From Falsiroseomonas algicola (lineage in GTDB: Bacteria > Pseudomonadota > Alphaproteobacteria > Acetobacterales > Acetobacteraceae), in assembly GCF_011040385.1 (NCBI RefSeq), contig NZ_JAAIKB010000010.1, forward strand, positions 1-64,000: a DNA stretch of 64,000 nucleotides, written 5' to 3'. The translations under genes were made by a program, and so were the position numbers. A model generated the notes under the pieces. The model was not told the origin of the DNA, searched no databases, and saw nothing but the letters and a program-made list of their open reading frames with translations. Of the stretch, positions 16,192-24,339 are shown piece after piece. Positions within the stretch are counted from its first letter, which is position 1. Each line of letters opens with the position of its first letter.

Positions 16192-16445
16192 GGATGACGT
16201 CGCCAGTGATCGAGATAGATGATCGAATACCTTCATCATGCCTGGAATGCCGCTACTTTGACGACGATCCGGAAGCGAAAGATTCGGCCGAGATGTCCGA
16301 CCGTAGAACGGGTCTTTGCCGACGCTCTCCACCGATAGCGACTGAGCCTCCTGATCGAGATCGTAGGATCCGAGGCGGTTGGCTTACCGTTCGCGTAACG
16401 GACTGGTGCGGCGCCGGCAGCACCGGAATTCGTGGGACAACTTGA
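16188..16445 (+). CDS. Small cysteine-rich protein, probable metal-binding
   Basis: An 85-residue protein with CLECRYF near the N-terminus, GLCRRSPP in the middle and DWCGAG near the C-terminus. This four-cysteine pattern (CxxC...CRRxPP...DWCG) recalls small proteins common in alphaproteobacterial phages and mobile elements, probably binding a metal. Function is unknown. It starts with an ATG overlapping the previous stop and preceded by AAGGAA. The next 285 bases (16446-16730) show no convincing gene. Confidence 0.6.
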   Translation: MRMTSPVIEIDDRIPSSCLECRYFDDDPEAKDSAEMSDRRTGLCRRSPPIATEPPDRDRRIRGGWLTVRVTDWCGAGSTGIRGTT

Positions 16446-16730
16446 TCGCGAGGGCCGCGCGGCACCGCAGCTGGAATGCTCGACCCGATGGCGAGCGACA
16501 GCTGATCCAACCCAGTGGATACCAAGTCGAATTGGCGTTTTTTTGCAACATACGTGACGTGGATCGTTGGGTCGGTGGCGAGCTATGGCGATGTAAGTTG
16601 CGGTTTCGAGGCGCGCTGAAAGTCGAAGCAGACGTGAGGCACCGATGCGCCTCAGGAATAGACTGAAATTCGATTATGCCTTGGGCACACGGCGCGCCGG
16701 ACGAAGGACGCCTCGGTCTCAGGAGCAACG

Positions 16731-17060
16731 ATGATGCAGCGACGAACCCCTGTAGGCGCTGGCAAGGTGCACACCCGGGACGAGAGCGACCGGCGTGAGG
16801 TGCGCGCGGTTGTGCGCGCTGAGATACATGTACTCGAAGCGCCCGGCTTCCTGACTTCGGCGAGGGCCGAGAGGGACACCGCAGCGATCGAGGCAGATCG
16901 GAATGCCTCGGCCGCACTGCTTCTGTTCGCACGATCGATGGGTCGCTCGGCAGCGCGGAAGCGTTTCGGGATCGGACGCGGCATGTCGCGGCCAGCCACG
17001 ATCGTCTGGCTGGGCGTGCTGGCATTGATGGCGTCCTTTGTGATCCTGTCGACTTGGTAA
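16731..17060 (+). CDS. Small protein with a C-terminal membrane anchor, unknown
   Basis: A 109-residue protein: a charged helical body (RREVRAVVRAEIHVLEAPGF; AERDTAAIEADRNASAALLL) ending in one membrane segment at the extreme C-terminus (ATIVWLGVLALMASFVILST). It therefore looks tail-anchored, facing the cytoplasm. AGGAG lies five bases before the start. It immediately precedes the recombinase gene. I do not recognise the family. Confidence 0.6.
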   Translation: MMQRRTPVGAGKVHTRDESDRREVRAVVRAEIHVLEAPGFLTSARAERDTAAIEADRNASAALLLFARSMGRSAARKRFGIGRGMSRPATIVWLGVLALMASFVILSTW

Positions 17061-17074
17061 ACAGCGAGCATCCC

Positions 17075-18766
17075 ATGCAGATCGACAGTGCCCCATCATC
17101 GCAAGCGACACGCTGCATCATCTATGCACGCTACTCGTCCGAGTCTCAGAAAGATACCTCGATCGAGGATCAGCTGCGGACCTGTCAAGTGCACGCCAGG
17201 AATCTTGGCTGGCTCGTTATTGCTGAAATCTTCGATCGTGCGGTCAGCGGAAGCACCGACCAGCGGGACGGCTACCGACAACTCCTGCAGGCTTGCCGCA
17301 GCGGCGTCGTGGACGTCGTTTTGGCCGAGGGGTTGGACCGATTGTCGCGAGACCAGGAGCACGTCGCGGCGCTATTCAAGGAGGCCAACTACAGAAGGGT
17401 GAGAGTTGTCACGCTCGCCGAAGGCGAGATCAACGAGATGCACATCGGCCTCAAGGGGACGATGAACGCCTTGTTCCTGAAAGACCTCGCGCGAAAGGTG
17501 GTGCGCGGCATGGAAGGGCAGGTGATCAAGGGCAAGAGCGGTGGTGGGCTGCCATATGGCTACCGAGTTGTGCGGAGCTTCGACGAACGGGGCAACGTCA
17601 TCACCGGCGAGCGCGAGATTGATGCCATACAGGCCGACGTCATTCGGCGAGTGTTCCGGGAGTATGTCGCAGGTCTCTCACCCCGGCGGATCGCTAAGCG
17701 GTTGAACGAGGAGGGCATCCCGGGTCCTCGTAAAGGCGGATGGACCGCCAGCATGCTGCTCGGCAACGAACAGCGCGGGCTCGGCCTGTTACGCAACGCC
17801 CTATACAGCGGCGTCCTGGTTTGGAACCGGCAGGCATTTGTCCGCGACCCTCATACCGGCAAGCGGCAATCGCGGCCCAATCCGCCGGAGATCTGGATCC
17901 GCTGTGAGGTTCCAGCCCTTCGGGTCGTCGACGCGGAACTCTGGGTCGCCGCGCAGGAGCGCTTGGCTGCATCTCGGCGCGCCACGCTCGCCCCTCGCCA
18001 GGATCGTACCAGCGCAGGCGCTGCCCTGGCGGCATTGCGGCGTCCGCCTAGCCTGCTGTCCGGGCTGGTCCGCTGCGGGCTCTGCGGTGGAAACTACGCC
18101 GTGGCTGCCCAGGAGCGGCGGCTCCGTTGCACGAACAACAAGGAACGCGGCACCTGCACAAACAACCGGTCAGTGCGGGAGCATGATCTCGAGGATCGGG
18201 TCTTCGCCGCGTTTCGCGAGCGCCTCTTGTCCGTCGATATGGTGGAGGCCTTCGTCGCGGCCTATCGCGCCGAGGCACAGGAATGGCTGCGGCGGCAGAA
18301 CGCCGAGCGTCGGCGGCTTGGCGCCGAGCAACAGACGGTGGTCGGGCGGATCCGACGCATCATGGACGCGATCGCCGCCGTGGGTCATTCGAAAGCCCTG
18401 CTGGAGGAACTGGCGACCCTTGAAGCCCGTCAGGCGCAGCTCGAGGCCGACGCGCAGGCCGCTGAGCGGCCGCTTGAGGTGCCGGACCTCGACCCGGACC
18501 TCACGGACCTTTACCGCCGGCGCGTCGAAGACCTGAGATCGGCGCTGGCCGACCCGGAAACGACTGCCGCAGCTCGGGAGGCGCTGCGGGCCCTGTTAGT
18601 GGCGATCACAATCAGCCCCCCGCCCGAGCCGCGCGGCAAGGTCCTGGTTGCCCTGGAGGGATGTCTGGAACCGCTTTCCCGCGCCGGCCAAATCGGCCCC
18701 GGAAAGACAGGTATAGTATCGTTGGTAGCGGCGAGCGGACTTGAACCGCTGACCCCGGCATTATGA
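17075..18766 (+). CDS. Large serine recombinase (island integrase)
   Basis: Site-specific recombinase expected to integrate and excise the island. It has 563 residues from the ATG at 17075 (a TTG at 17054 would add seven). The resolvase domain comes first (CIIYARYSSESQ with catalytic Ser21 after Arg19; later LAEGLDRLSRDQEHVAALFK), then the Recombinase domain (YGYRVVRSFDERGN; RRIAKRLNEEGIPGPRKGGW), a zinc-ribbon (CGLCGGNYAV... CTNNKERGTCTN) and a coiled coil (residues about 400-480). The last 13 or so codons (VAASGLEPLTPAL) are read from the antisense strand of tRNA-Met, a frequent sign of integration at a tRNA 3' end. Confidence 0.88.
   Translation: MQIDSAPSSQATRCIIYARYSSESQKDTSIEDQLRTCQVHARNLGWLVIAEIFDRAVSGSTDQRDGYRQLLQACRSGVVDVVLAEGLDRLSRDQEHVAALFKEANYRRVRVVTLAEGEINEMHIGLKGTMNALFLKDLARKVVRGMEGQVIKGKSGGGLPYGYRVVRSFDERGNVITGEREIDAIQADVIRRVFREYVAGLSPRRIAKRLNEEGIPGPRKGGWTASMLLGNEQRGLGLLRNALYSGVLVWNRQAFVRDPHTGKRQSRPNPPEIWIRCEVPALRVVDAELWVAAQERLAASRRATLAPRQDRTSAGAALAALRRPPSLLSGLVRCGLCGGNYAVAAQERRLRCTNNKERGTCTNNRSVREHDLEDRVFAAFRERLLSVDMVEAFVAAYRAEAQEWLRRQNAERRRLGAEQQTVVGRIRRIMDAIAAVGHSKALLEELATLEARQAQLEADAQAAERPLEVPDLDPDLTDLYRRRVEDLRSALADPETTAAAREALRALLVAITISPPPEPRGKVLVALEGCLEPLSRAGQIGPGKTGIVSLVAASGLEPLTPAL
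18722..18766. other. Probable island attachment site in the tRNA-Met 3' half
   Basis: The recombinase reading frame runs through the 3' half of the tRNA gene. This places the crossover within or next to the tRNA 3' end and marks the right boundary of the island. The partner repeat should lie left of position 1 and was not found in this window. Confidence 0.55.
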
Positions 18767-18799
18767 GTGCCGTGCTCTAACCAGCTGAGCTACGCCGCC
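18723..18799 (-). tRNA. tRNA-Met (anticodon CAT)
   Basis: The minus strand from 18799 reads a full cloverleaf: acceptor GGCGGCG pairing with CGCCGCT, D-arm TAGCTCAGCTGGTTAGAGCA, anticodon stem-loop GGCACTCATAATGCC with anticodon CAT, T-arm with GGTTCAAGTCC, and an encoded CCA end at 18723. It is 77 bases. Elongator Met is most likely; a tRNA-Ile2 with modified CAT anticodon is an alternative. Its 3' half overlaps the recombinase gene on the other strand. Confidence 0.93.
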
Positions 18800-18845
18800 C
18801 CAAGCGTCGCGGGCACCACGAAGGCGTCCGCCGAGGGCCCGCGAC

Positions 18846-19940
18846 TTACGCCGCGGCCCCCTCGCTGTCAATCGCCGCCGCGCGCAGGAATCCGCCGCCC
18901 AGCACGCGGTCGCCGTCATAGACGACGCAGGCTTGGCCTGGCGCAGCGATGTTCGGCTCCTCCAGCGTCACGCGCAGCACGCCCTGCGTAGCGTCCCAAC
19001 GCATGATGCCAGGCCGCGGCGCCTCCCGCCCTCGCAGCTTCACCTGGACGGCCCTGGGGCCCGCCGGCGGCGTGCTGAGCCAGTTCACCTCGCCTGCCAC
19101 CACCTCCGCCTGCGGCAGGGCCGCGCGGGGGCCGACGACGACGCGCCGGCGCGGCGCATCGATGGCGGCGACGTAGAGACGTTCCTGCGTCCCGCCGACG
19201 CCGATGCCCCGGCCCTGCCCCACCGTGAAACGCCCGATGCCCTCATGCCGCCCCAGCACGCGGCCGGAGAGGTCGACGATCTCGCCGCCCTCCGCCGTCT
19301 CGGGGCGCAGCTTGGCCACCAGCCGGTCGTAGCGGCCTTCGGGGACGAAGCAGATGTCCTGGCTGTCCGGCTTCTGCGCAACCGCCAGTCCAAGCCGCTC
19401 CGCCACCGCGCGCACCGCCGCCTTGTCCGGCATGTCGCCGAGGGGGAAGCGGGCGAAATCCAGCTGCGCCTGCGTCGTCGCGAACAGGAAGTAGGACTGG
19501 TCCCGCGCGGGATCGACGGCGCGGTGGAGTTCAGCCCCGTCGGGGCCCTCCACGCGGCGGGCGTAGTGGCCGGTCGCCATCGCCTCGCAGCCGAGGTCGC
19601 GGGCCATCTCCACCAGATCCTGGAACTTCACGGTCTGGTTGCAGCGCACGCAGGGGATCGGCGTCTCGCCGCGGGCATAGGTGGCGGCGAAATCGTCGAT
19701 GACGGCGGCGCGGAAGCGCGCCTCCCGATCCAGCACGTAGTGCGGGATGTCGAGCGCATCGGCCACGCGCCGCGCATCATGGATGTCCTGCCCCGCGCAG
19801 CAGGCGCCCTTCTTCTGCACGGCGGCGCCGTGGTCGTAGAGCTGCAGCGTGGCGCCGATGACCTCGTGCCCCGCCTCCTTCATCAGGGCTGCGACGACGC
19901 TGCTGTCCACGCCCCCGGACATGGCGACCAGGATGCGCAT
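18846..19940 (-). CDS. mnmA: tRNA-specific 2-thiouridylase MnmA
   Basis: Thiolates U34 of tRNA-Lys, tRNA-Glu and tRNA-Gln using sulfur passed from a cysteine desulfurase. It has 364 residues, normal length. The PP-loop SGGVDSS is at residues 8-14, catalytic Cys97 in [12 protein letters not shown], and the second catalytic Cys197 in [10 protein letters not shown]. Its start overlaps the tenA stop (TGATG). It is last in an operon carrying two desulfurases and a ferredoxin, which fits its need for sulfur. Confidence 0.96.
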   Translation of the reverse strand: MRILVAMSGGVDSSVVAALMKEAGHEVIGATLQLYDHGAAVQKKGACCAGQDIHDARRVADALDIPHYVLDREARFRAAVIDDFAATYARGETPIPCVRCNQTVKFQDLVEMARDLGCEAMATGHYARRVEGPDGAELHRAVDPARDQSYFLFATTQAQLDFARFPLGDMPDKAAVRAVAERLGLAVAQKPDSQDICFVPEGRYDRLVAKLRPETAEGGEIVDLSGRVLGRHEGIGRFTVGQGRGIGVGGTQERLYVAAIDAPRRRVVVGPRAALPQAEVVAGEVNWLSTPPAGPRAVQVKLRGREAPRPGIMRWDATQGVLRVTLEEPNIAAPGQACVVYDGDRVLGGGFLRAAAIDSEGAAA

Positions 19941-20650
19941 CAGGCGGCGTCCAGGCCCTGCTGCCAGAAGCGGGCTTCCAGGCGGGCGGCTTCGGCAAAG
20001 GTGGCGGAGAGCGTCCGGAACCGCGCCGCGCCGCCATGGCTCTCGCCCAGCGCATCGATCCGCGCAGCGGCCGCCCGCGCCATGGCCTGGTAGGAATCGC
20101 TGCTGTAGCTGTCGATCCAGGACTGGTAGGGATTTCCTTCAACCCGCCGGTTCGGGTCGGCCAGGATGCGGAGTGCGACCTCGGCGTAGCCGACCGTGCA
20201 GGGCGCCAGCGCCACCTCCAGGTCCAGGATGTCCCCGGCCAGGCCGCGATCGATCACGTAGCGGGTGTAGCTGACCGTCTCCGCGCTTTCGGGCGTGCCG
20301 CGCACCACCGCCTCCGGGATCCCCCACTCCGCGCAATAGGTCAGGTGCAGGGAGGTCTCGGCCAGGATCGCCCCGATGGAGGCGGTCTTCTCCCGCATCG
20401 CCTCGATGCTCTCCGCCTTGAAGACGGCGAGTGCCTTGGCGCGCGCGAAGTGGATCAGGAAGAGGTAGTCCTGGATCAGGTAGGTGCGGAAGGCCGCCAG
20501 AGGCAGCGTGCCGTCCGACAGGCCCTGCACGAAGGGATGCCAGGTATAGGCGACCCATTCGGCCGCGCAGCCATCGCGCAGCCGGCGATAGAGCCCGCCC
20601 TCGCTGCCGAAATCATGGCCCCCAGCGGGGATCCACGCCGGGGTGCCCAT
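19940..20650 (-). CDS. tenA: TenA-family aminopyrimidine aminohydrolase (thiaminase II)
   Basis: Releases hydroxymethylpyrimidine from thiamin breakdown products for salvage. It has 236 residues. Family residues are present: Asp62 in YLIQDYLFL, catalytic Cys151 in [10 protein letters not shown] and Glu225 in ARLEARFW, with the Y...W pocket residues ([12 protein letters not shown]). It sits between ferredoxin and mnmA in an operon otherwise concerned with sulfur transfer. No TPP riboswitch was seen upstream, so it is probably transcribed with the iron-sulfur genes. Confidence 0.93.
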   Translation of the reverse strand: MGTPAWIPAGGHDFGSEGGLYRRLRDGCAAEWVAYTWHPFVQGLSDGTLPLAAFRTYLIQDYLFLIHFARAKALAVFKAESIEAMREKTASIGAILAETSLHLTYCAEWGIPEAVVRGTPESAETVSYTRYVIDRGLAGDILDLEVALAPCTVGYAEVALRILADPNRRVEGNPYQSWIDSYSSDSYQAMARAAAARIDALGESHGGAARFRTLSATFAEAARLEARFWQQGLDAA

Positions 20651-20665
20651 GACCTGCCCCTGCCC

Positions 20666-20995
20666 TCAGCCGCCGGCGTTGCGCGTGCCGGCGGGCAGCT
20701 TGACCACCAGACCGTCCAGCGCGTCGGTCATGATGATCTGGCAGCCGAGGCGCGACGTCTCCTGCAGGTCGAAGGCCAGGTCGAGCATGTCCTCCTCGTC
20801 CTCGGTCGCCTCGGTCAGCTTGCCGTACCAGGACCCGTCCACGATGACGTGGCAGGTGGAGCAGGCGAGGCTGCCCTCGCAGGCGCCCTCGATATCCACG
20901 CCGTGCTTGTGCGCGATCTCGAGCACGGACAGGCCGAGGGGGGCGTCCACCTCCTTCTTGTTCCCGTCGCGCTCGATGAAGGTCATCTTCGGCAT
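20666..20995 (-). CDS. fdx: ISC-type 2Fe-2S ferredoxin
   Basis: Electron carrier of the adrenodoxin type used in iron-sulfur assembly. It has 109 residues with ligands Cys39, Cys45, Cys48 and Cys85 ([18 protein letters not shown] and RLGCQIIMT). The acidic helix [16 protein letters not shown] is the usual partner-binding region. It follows the iscS-like gene by about 10 bases and precedes tenA. Confidence 0.95.
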   Translation of the reverse strand: MPKMTFIERDGNKKEVDAPLGLSVLEIAHKHGVDIEGACEGSLACSTCHVIVDGSWYGKLTEATEDEEDMLDLAFDLQETSRLGCQIIMTDALDGLVVKLPAGTRNAGG

Positions 20996-21004
20996 GTCAG
21001 GCCC

Positions 21005-22237
21005 TTATTCCGCCGCGCTCGCCGGGCGGGTGTCCCGCTCGGCCGCCAGCTTGTCCGGTGCTTCGGTTGATTGCATGGCCCTGTGCCAGGCGCCGGCCAG
21101 CGCCCTTGCCGCAAGGTCCACTTCCGCGGGCGACGTAAAGCGACCGATGCCGATGCGCAAGGTGGAACGCGCCCGTGCCTCCTCGACACCGAGCGCCTTC
21201 AGCACATAGGAGGTCTCGACCTCCGCCGAGGAACAGGCCGAACCCGTGGAGACGCAGAGCTCCGGCGCCGCCGCCATGATCGCCTGGGCCGTGACGCCGC
21301 CGGGGAAACTGAGGGAGAGGTTGCCCGCAACCCGGCGCTCCATCGTCCCGTTCACCGCCACCCCCGGTACCGCGGCGGACAAGGCAGCCAGGAAGCGGTC
21401 CCGCTGCCCGGCGATGCGCCCGGAATCCAGCGCCCCCTCCAGCGCCGCGATCCGGCAAGCTTCCCCGAAGCCCACGATCAGCGGCGCCGGCAGGGTGCCC
21501 GACCGCAGCCCCCTTTCCTGCCCGCCGCCCGAGAAGAGCGGCGCGAGACGCACCCGCGGCCGCCGGCGGACATAGAGCGCCCCGATCCCCTTGGGCCCAT
21601 AGACCTTGTGGCCCGAGAGGCTGACCAGGTCCGCACGGATCGCCTGGACATCGATCGCCACGCGTCCTGCCGCCTGCGCCGCATCGGTGTGGAACAGAGC
21701 CCCGTGGCGCTTCACCACCTCACCGATCGCGGCCAGATCCTGGGCCACACCGATCTCGTTGTTCACCGCCATGACGGAGACCAGCAGCGTCGGCGCCTCG
21801 GCCAGGGTGCTGTCCAGCAGGTCGAGGTCCAGCAGCCCATCCGGCCCGACCGGCAGCAGCACCGGCTCGAAGCCCTCCGCCACCAGGTCCTTCACGCTTT
21901 CCAGGACGCATTTGTGCTCGGTCACCGGCGTGACGATGCGCAGGCGCTCCGTGCCCTGCGTGCGGGCGAAGCGGGCCGCCCCCTTGATGGCCAGGTTGTT
22001 CGCCTCCGTGGCGCCGGAGGTGAACAGGATCTCCGCCGGTTCCGCCCCGATCAGCGCGGCGACGTGCCCGCGCGCCGCCTCCACCGCCGCCTCCGCCGCC
22101 AGGCCCATCCCATGCTCGACGGAGCCCGGATTGGCGAAGTTGTCCTCCCACCACGGCCGCATCGCCGCCAGCACCCGGGGGTCGACCGGCGTGGTGGCGT
22201 GGTTGTCGAGGTAGATGGGGCGGTTCGAACGGGTCAT
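21005..22237 (-). CDS. iscS: Cysteine desulfurase, IscS type
   Basis: PLP enzyme that removes sulfur from cysteine and passes it on as a persulfide. The start at 22237 (MTRSNRPIYLDNHATTP) is chosen because it fits the family and overlaps the preceding gene's stop by few bases. It has 410 residues. The PLP-binding His in VTEHKCVLES, HTDAAQAAGR, the Lys in SLSGHKVYGPKG and the active Cys in CVSTGSACSSAEVE are all present. It is the second desulfurase in the operon, and its longer C-terminus resembles IscS. Confidence 0.92.
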   Translation of the reverse strand: MTRSNRPIYLDNHATTPVDPRVLAAMRPWWEDNFANPGSVEHGMGLAAEAAVEAARGHVAALIGAEPAEILFTSGATEANNLAIKGAARFARTQGTERLRIVTPVTEHKCVLESVKDLVAEGFEPVLLPVGPDGLLDLDLLDSTLAEAPTLLVSVMAVNNEIGVAQDLAAIGEVVKRHGALFHTDAAQAAGRVAIDVQAIRADLVSLSGHKVYGPKGIGALYVRRRPRVRLAPLFSGGGQERGLRSGTLPAPLIVGFGEACRIAALEGALDSGRIAGQRDRFLAALSAAVPGVAVNGTMERRVAGNLSLSFPGGVTAQAIMAAAPELCVSTGSACSSAEVETSYVLKALGVEEARARSTLRIGIGRFTSPAEVDLAARALAGAWHRAMQSTEAPDKLAAERDTRPASAAE

Positions 22238-22245
22238 GGCGCCCC

Positions 22246-23334
22246 CTATGTGGCGGCGCCCGGGCCCTTGCGCGAGAGCCTTGCGCGCATGGCCGACCAC
22301 GCCGCGAGGAAACGCTCCGCCGTATCCGGGGCCGCATCCCAGGGCAGGGAGACGCGGATGGCCGAACCGGCCGCCTCCCCCAGCCCCATCGCCGTCAGCA
22401 CGTGGCTGGCCTTCACCTTGCCCGAGGAGCAGGCCGAGCCCGCGGAGACCTGCACCCCCGCCAGGTCGAGCGCGATCACCTGCGTCTCCGCCGCCACACC
22501 CGGCAGCACCAGGCTCGTGGTGTTCGGCAGCCGGGGCGCGCCGGCGCCCGCCACCGCCACGCCCGCGCCGGCCTCGATGGCGTCCCGCAGCGAGGCCAGA
22601 TGCGCCGCGGCGGCGGGGTCGGCAGCCTCCGCGGCGGCGCCAAGGCCGGCGATGGCCGGCAATGCCTCCGTCCCACCACGCCTGCCGCGTTCCTGGCCCC
22701 CGCCCGCGATCAGGGCCGGCAGTTCGAGCCCCGGCCGCAGCAGCAGCGCGCCGGCCCCCTTCGGCCCGCCCAGCTTGTGGCCGGAGATCGCCAGGCTGTC
22801 CGCCGGCCCGAGCGCAAGCGGCACCCGCCCCGCCGCCTGGACGCCGTCCACATGCAGCAGGGCCCCCTGCGCCCGGCAGAGCCCGGCGGCCTGGTCCAGC
22901 GGGTGCAGCACCCCCGTCTCGTTGTTGGCGGCCATGAGGCAGACCAGGGCGGGCGGCCCCTCCGCCAGGGCGGCGGCCAGCGCCGCCAGGTCCAGCCTGC
23001 CATCGGCCAGCACCGGAAGCAGCGTGGCGCCGGGGGCCGCGGCCAGCACGGCGGGGTGTTCCGTGGCGCCCAGCAGCACGCGGCGGCCGCGACCCAGCGC
23101 GGCGATGGCCAGCGCATTGGCCTCCGTGCCCCCGCTGGTGAAGACGACCTCCGCAGGGCTGCCGCCGAAGCGCGCCGCCACCTGCTCCCGCGCCGTCTCC
23201 AGCACCCGCCGCGCCGCCCGCCCTGCGCCATGGACCGAGGAGGGATTGCCCACCAGGTCCAGCGCGCGGATCACCGCGGCGCGGGCCTCGGGCCGCAGGG
23301 GCTCCGTGGCATTGGCATCGAGGTAGAGGGCCAT
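22246..23334 (-). CDS. Cysteine desulfurase, second paralogue (NifS/IscS-like)
   Basis: Another PLP desulfurase, 362 residues. It has GATEHPAVLA, LHVDGVQAAGR, SGHKLGGPKGAGAL with the PLP Lys, and SAGSACSSGKVKASHV with the active Cys. It is clearly a paralogue of the next gene but shorter and more Ala-rich. It lies 7 bases after iscR and overlaps the start region of iscS. Two desulfurases in a row occur in several alphaproteobacteria; which one serves MnmA and which serves cluster assembly cannot be told from sequence. Confidence 0.88.
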   Translation of the reverse strand: MALYLDANATEPLRPEARAAVIRALDLVGNPSSVHGAGRAARRVLETAREQVAARFGGSPAEVVFTSGGTEANALAIAALGRGRRVLLGATEHPAVLAAAPGATLLPVLADGRLDLAALAAALAEGPPALVCLMAANNETGVLHPLDQAAGLCRAQGALLHVDGVQAAGRVPLALGPADSLAISGHKLGGPKGAGALLLRPGLELPALIAGGGQERGRRGGTEALPAIAGLGAAAEAADPAAAAHLASLRDAIEAGAGVAVAGAGAPRLPNTTSLVLPGVAAETQVIALDLAGVQVSAGSACSSGKVKASHVLTAMGLGEAAGSAIRVSLPWDAAPDTAERFLAAWSAMRARLSRKGPGAAT

Positions 23335-23341
23335 GACCGGC

Positions 23342-23803
23342 TCAGGAGGGCACTGCCGGCGCGATGGCGCGGCCCAGCACCCGGCCCTCGATCACATCCG
23401 CCAGCGTGACGCCCTCCAGGAACAGGCGGATCTGGTCGCCGAGTTCGGCCCAGAGGTCATGGGTCAGGCAGCGCTGGCCCGCCAGGCAGCCCGGCCCGCC
23501 CTCGTCGCAGCGCGTGGCGTGGATTGGCTCATCCACCGCCGCGACGATGTCGGCGATCGAGATCGCGCCCGCCCCCCGCGCCAGCCGGTAGCCCCCGCCC
23601 GGACCCCGGGTGGAGACGACCAAGCCGGCACGCCGCAGCGGCCCGAAGAGCTGTTCCAGATAGGCGAGGGAGAGGTGCTGCGCCTGCGCGATCTCCGCCA
23701 GGCTGACCTGGCCACGCGCCGCCTTGGCCTCCGCCGAGTCGTCTCGCGCCGCCAGTTCGACCATCGCCATCACGGCGTAGCGGCCCCGGGTGGAGAGTCT
23801 CAT
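23342..23803 (-). CDS. iscR: Rrf2-family regulator, IscR-like
   Basis: Transcription factor that senses iron-sulfur status. It has 153 residues. The winged helix is at 1-75 (MRLSTRGRYAVMAMVELAAR; LSLAYLEQLFGPLRRAGLV). Cys99, Cys106 and Cys112 with His115 match the cluster ligands of IscR (three Cys and one His, slightly different spacing). It heads the operon of two desulfurases, fdx, tenA and mnmA and probably controls it. The start follows GGGAGTGACAC. Confidence 0.9.
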   Translation of the reverse strand: MRLSTRGRYAVMAMVELAARDDSAEAKAARGQVSLAEIAQAQHLSLAYLEQLFGPLRRAGLVVSTRGPGGGYRLARGAGAISIADIVAAVDEPIHATRCDEGGPGCLAGQRCLTHDLWAELGDQIRLFLEGVTLADVIEGRVLGRAIAPAVPS

Positions 23804-24339
23804 GTGTCACTCCCGCGCGGCGTGTTCCCGCACAGCACAAATCCCCCTGGGGGCGAGTGATGCTGTCCACTGTCCGGAACGTGAGGCGCCATCAGGCACC
23901 TCGGCAGCAGGAACATGCGGGCCATGCCATGAATCCGATATGAAACTTGCCCGCTCCTCACCTATATTCCGGCCACCCTGGGGCTCGGGAGCCCGCCTCG
24001 GGGTGTCCTCGGGCGCGGGCCTGCCGCGTCCACCAGAGCCAAGACCGGAGCCGGATGACCGCGACGACCCGTCGCCATCACGAGGCTATTGTTCCCGACC
24101 AACGCCGTCAACAATCGGCGTTGGACCCAGAAGGGGTCCCACCAGGGGCGGGGATGCCGAAGGATGAGGTCTGGCCCTGGGTCGTGCCTGAGGCGCGCCG
24201 CGGCGGCGGCGCGGGTGGTTCCCCAAACGGCCAGGTGGCGGGCAACGCGCAGCCCCGCCCCCGGTCATGGTGCGTGATGGACGGGTTGGGCTGAGGCCCG
24301 GACCATCGCGGACCCAACACGGACTGGATCGAAGGAACG
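23804..24339. other. Intergenic region between iscR and the hydrolase gene
   Basis: No gene is supported in these 536 bases. The part next to iscR should hold its promoter and contains CCCCC-T-GGGGG at about 23845. A perfect 9-bp hairpin, CCAACGCCG with CGGCGTTGG and an 8-base loop, lies at 24099-24124. It has no T-tract, so a terminator is unlikely; an RNA structure or operator is possible. A TATATT at 23963-23968 could be a -10 element but no matching -35 was seen. Confidence 0.5.
24099..24124. promoter_or_regulatory. Isolated 9-bp perfect hairpin
   Basis: CCAACGCCG and CGGCGTTGG flank the loop TCAACAAT. It lies about 215 bases before the hydrolase gene, in DNA without a gene. Role unknown. 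Confidence 0.4.

Noticed and set aside
20651-20665. TPP riboswitch before tenA
   Set aside because: The gap to fdx is only about 15 bases and has no conserved riboswitch sequence.
23963-23968. TATATT as a -10 promoter element
   Set aside because: No suitable -35 at 16-18 bases; TTGCCC lies only 10 bases away.
23947-24294. A 115-codon plus-strand open frame between iscR and the hydrolase
   Set aside because: No ribosome-binding site, low-complexity Gly/Pro/Arg composition and no family resemblance; not enough support to call a gene.
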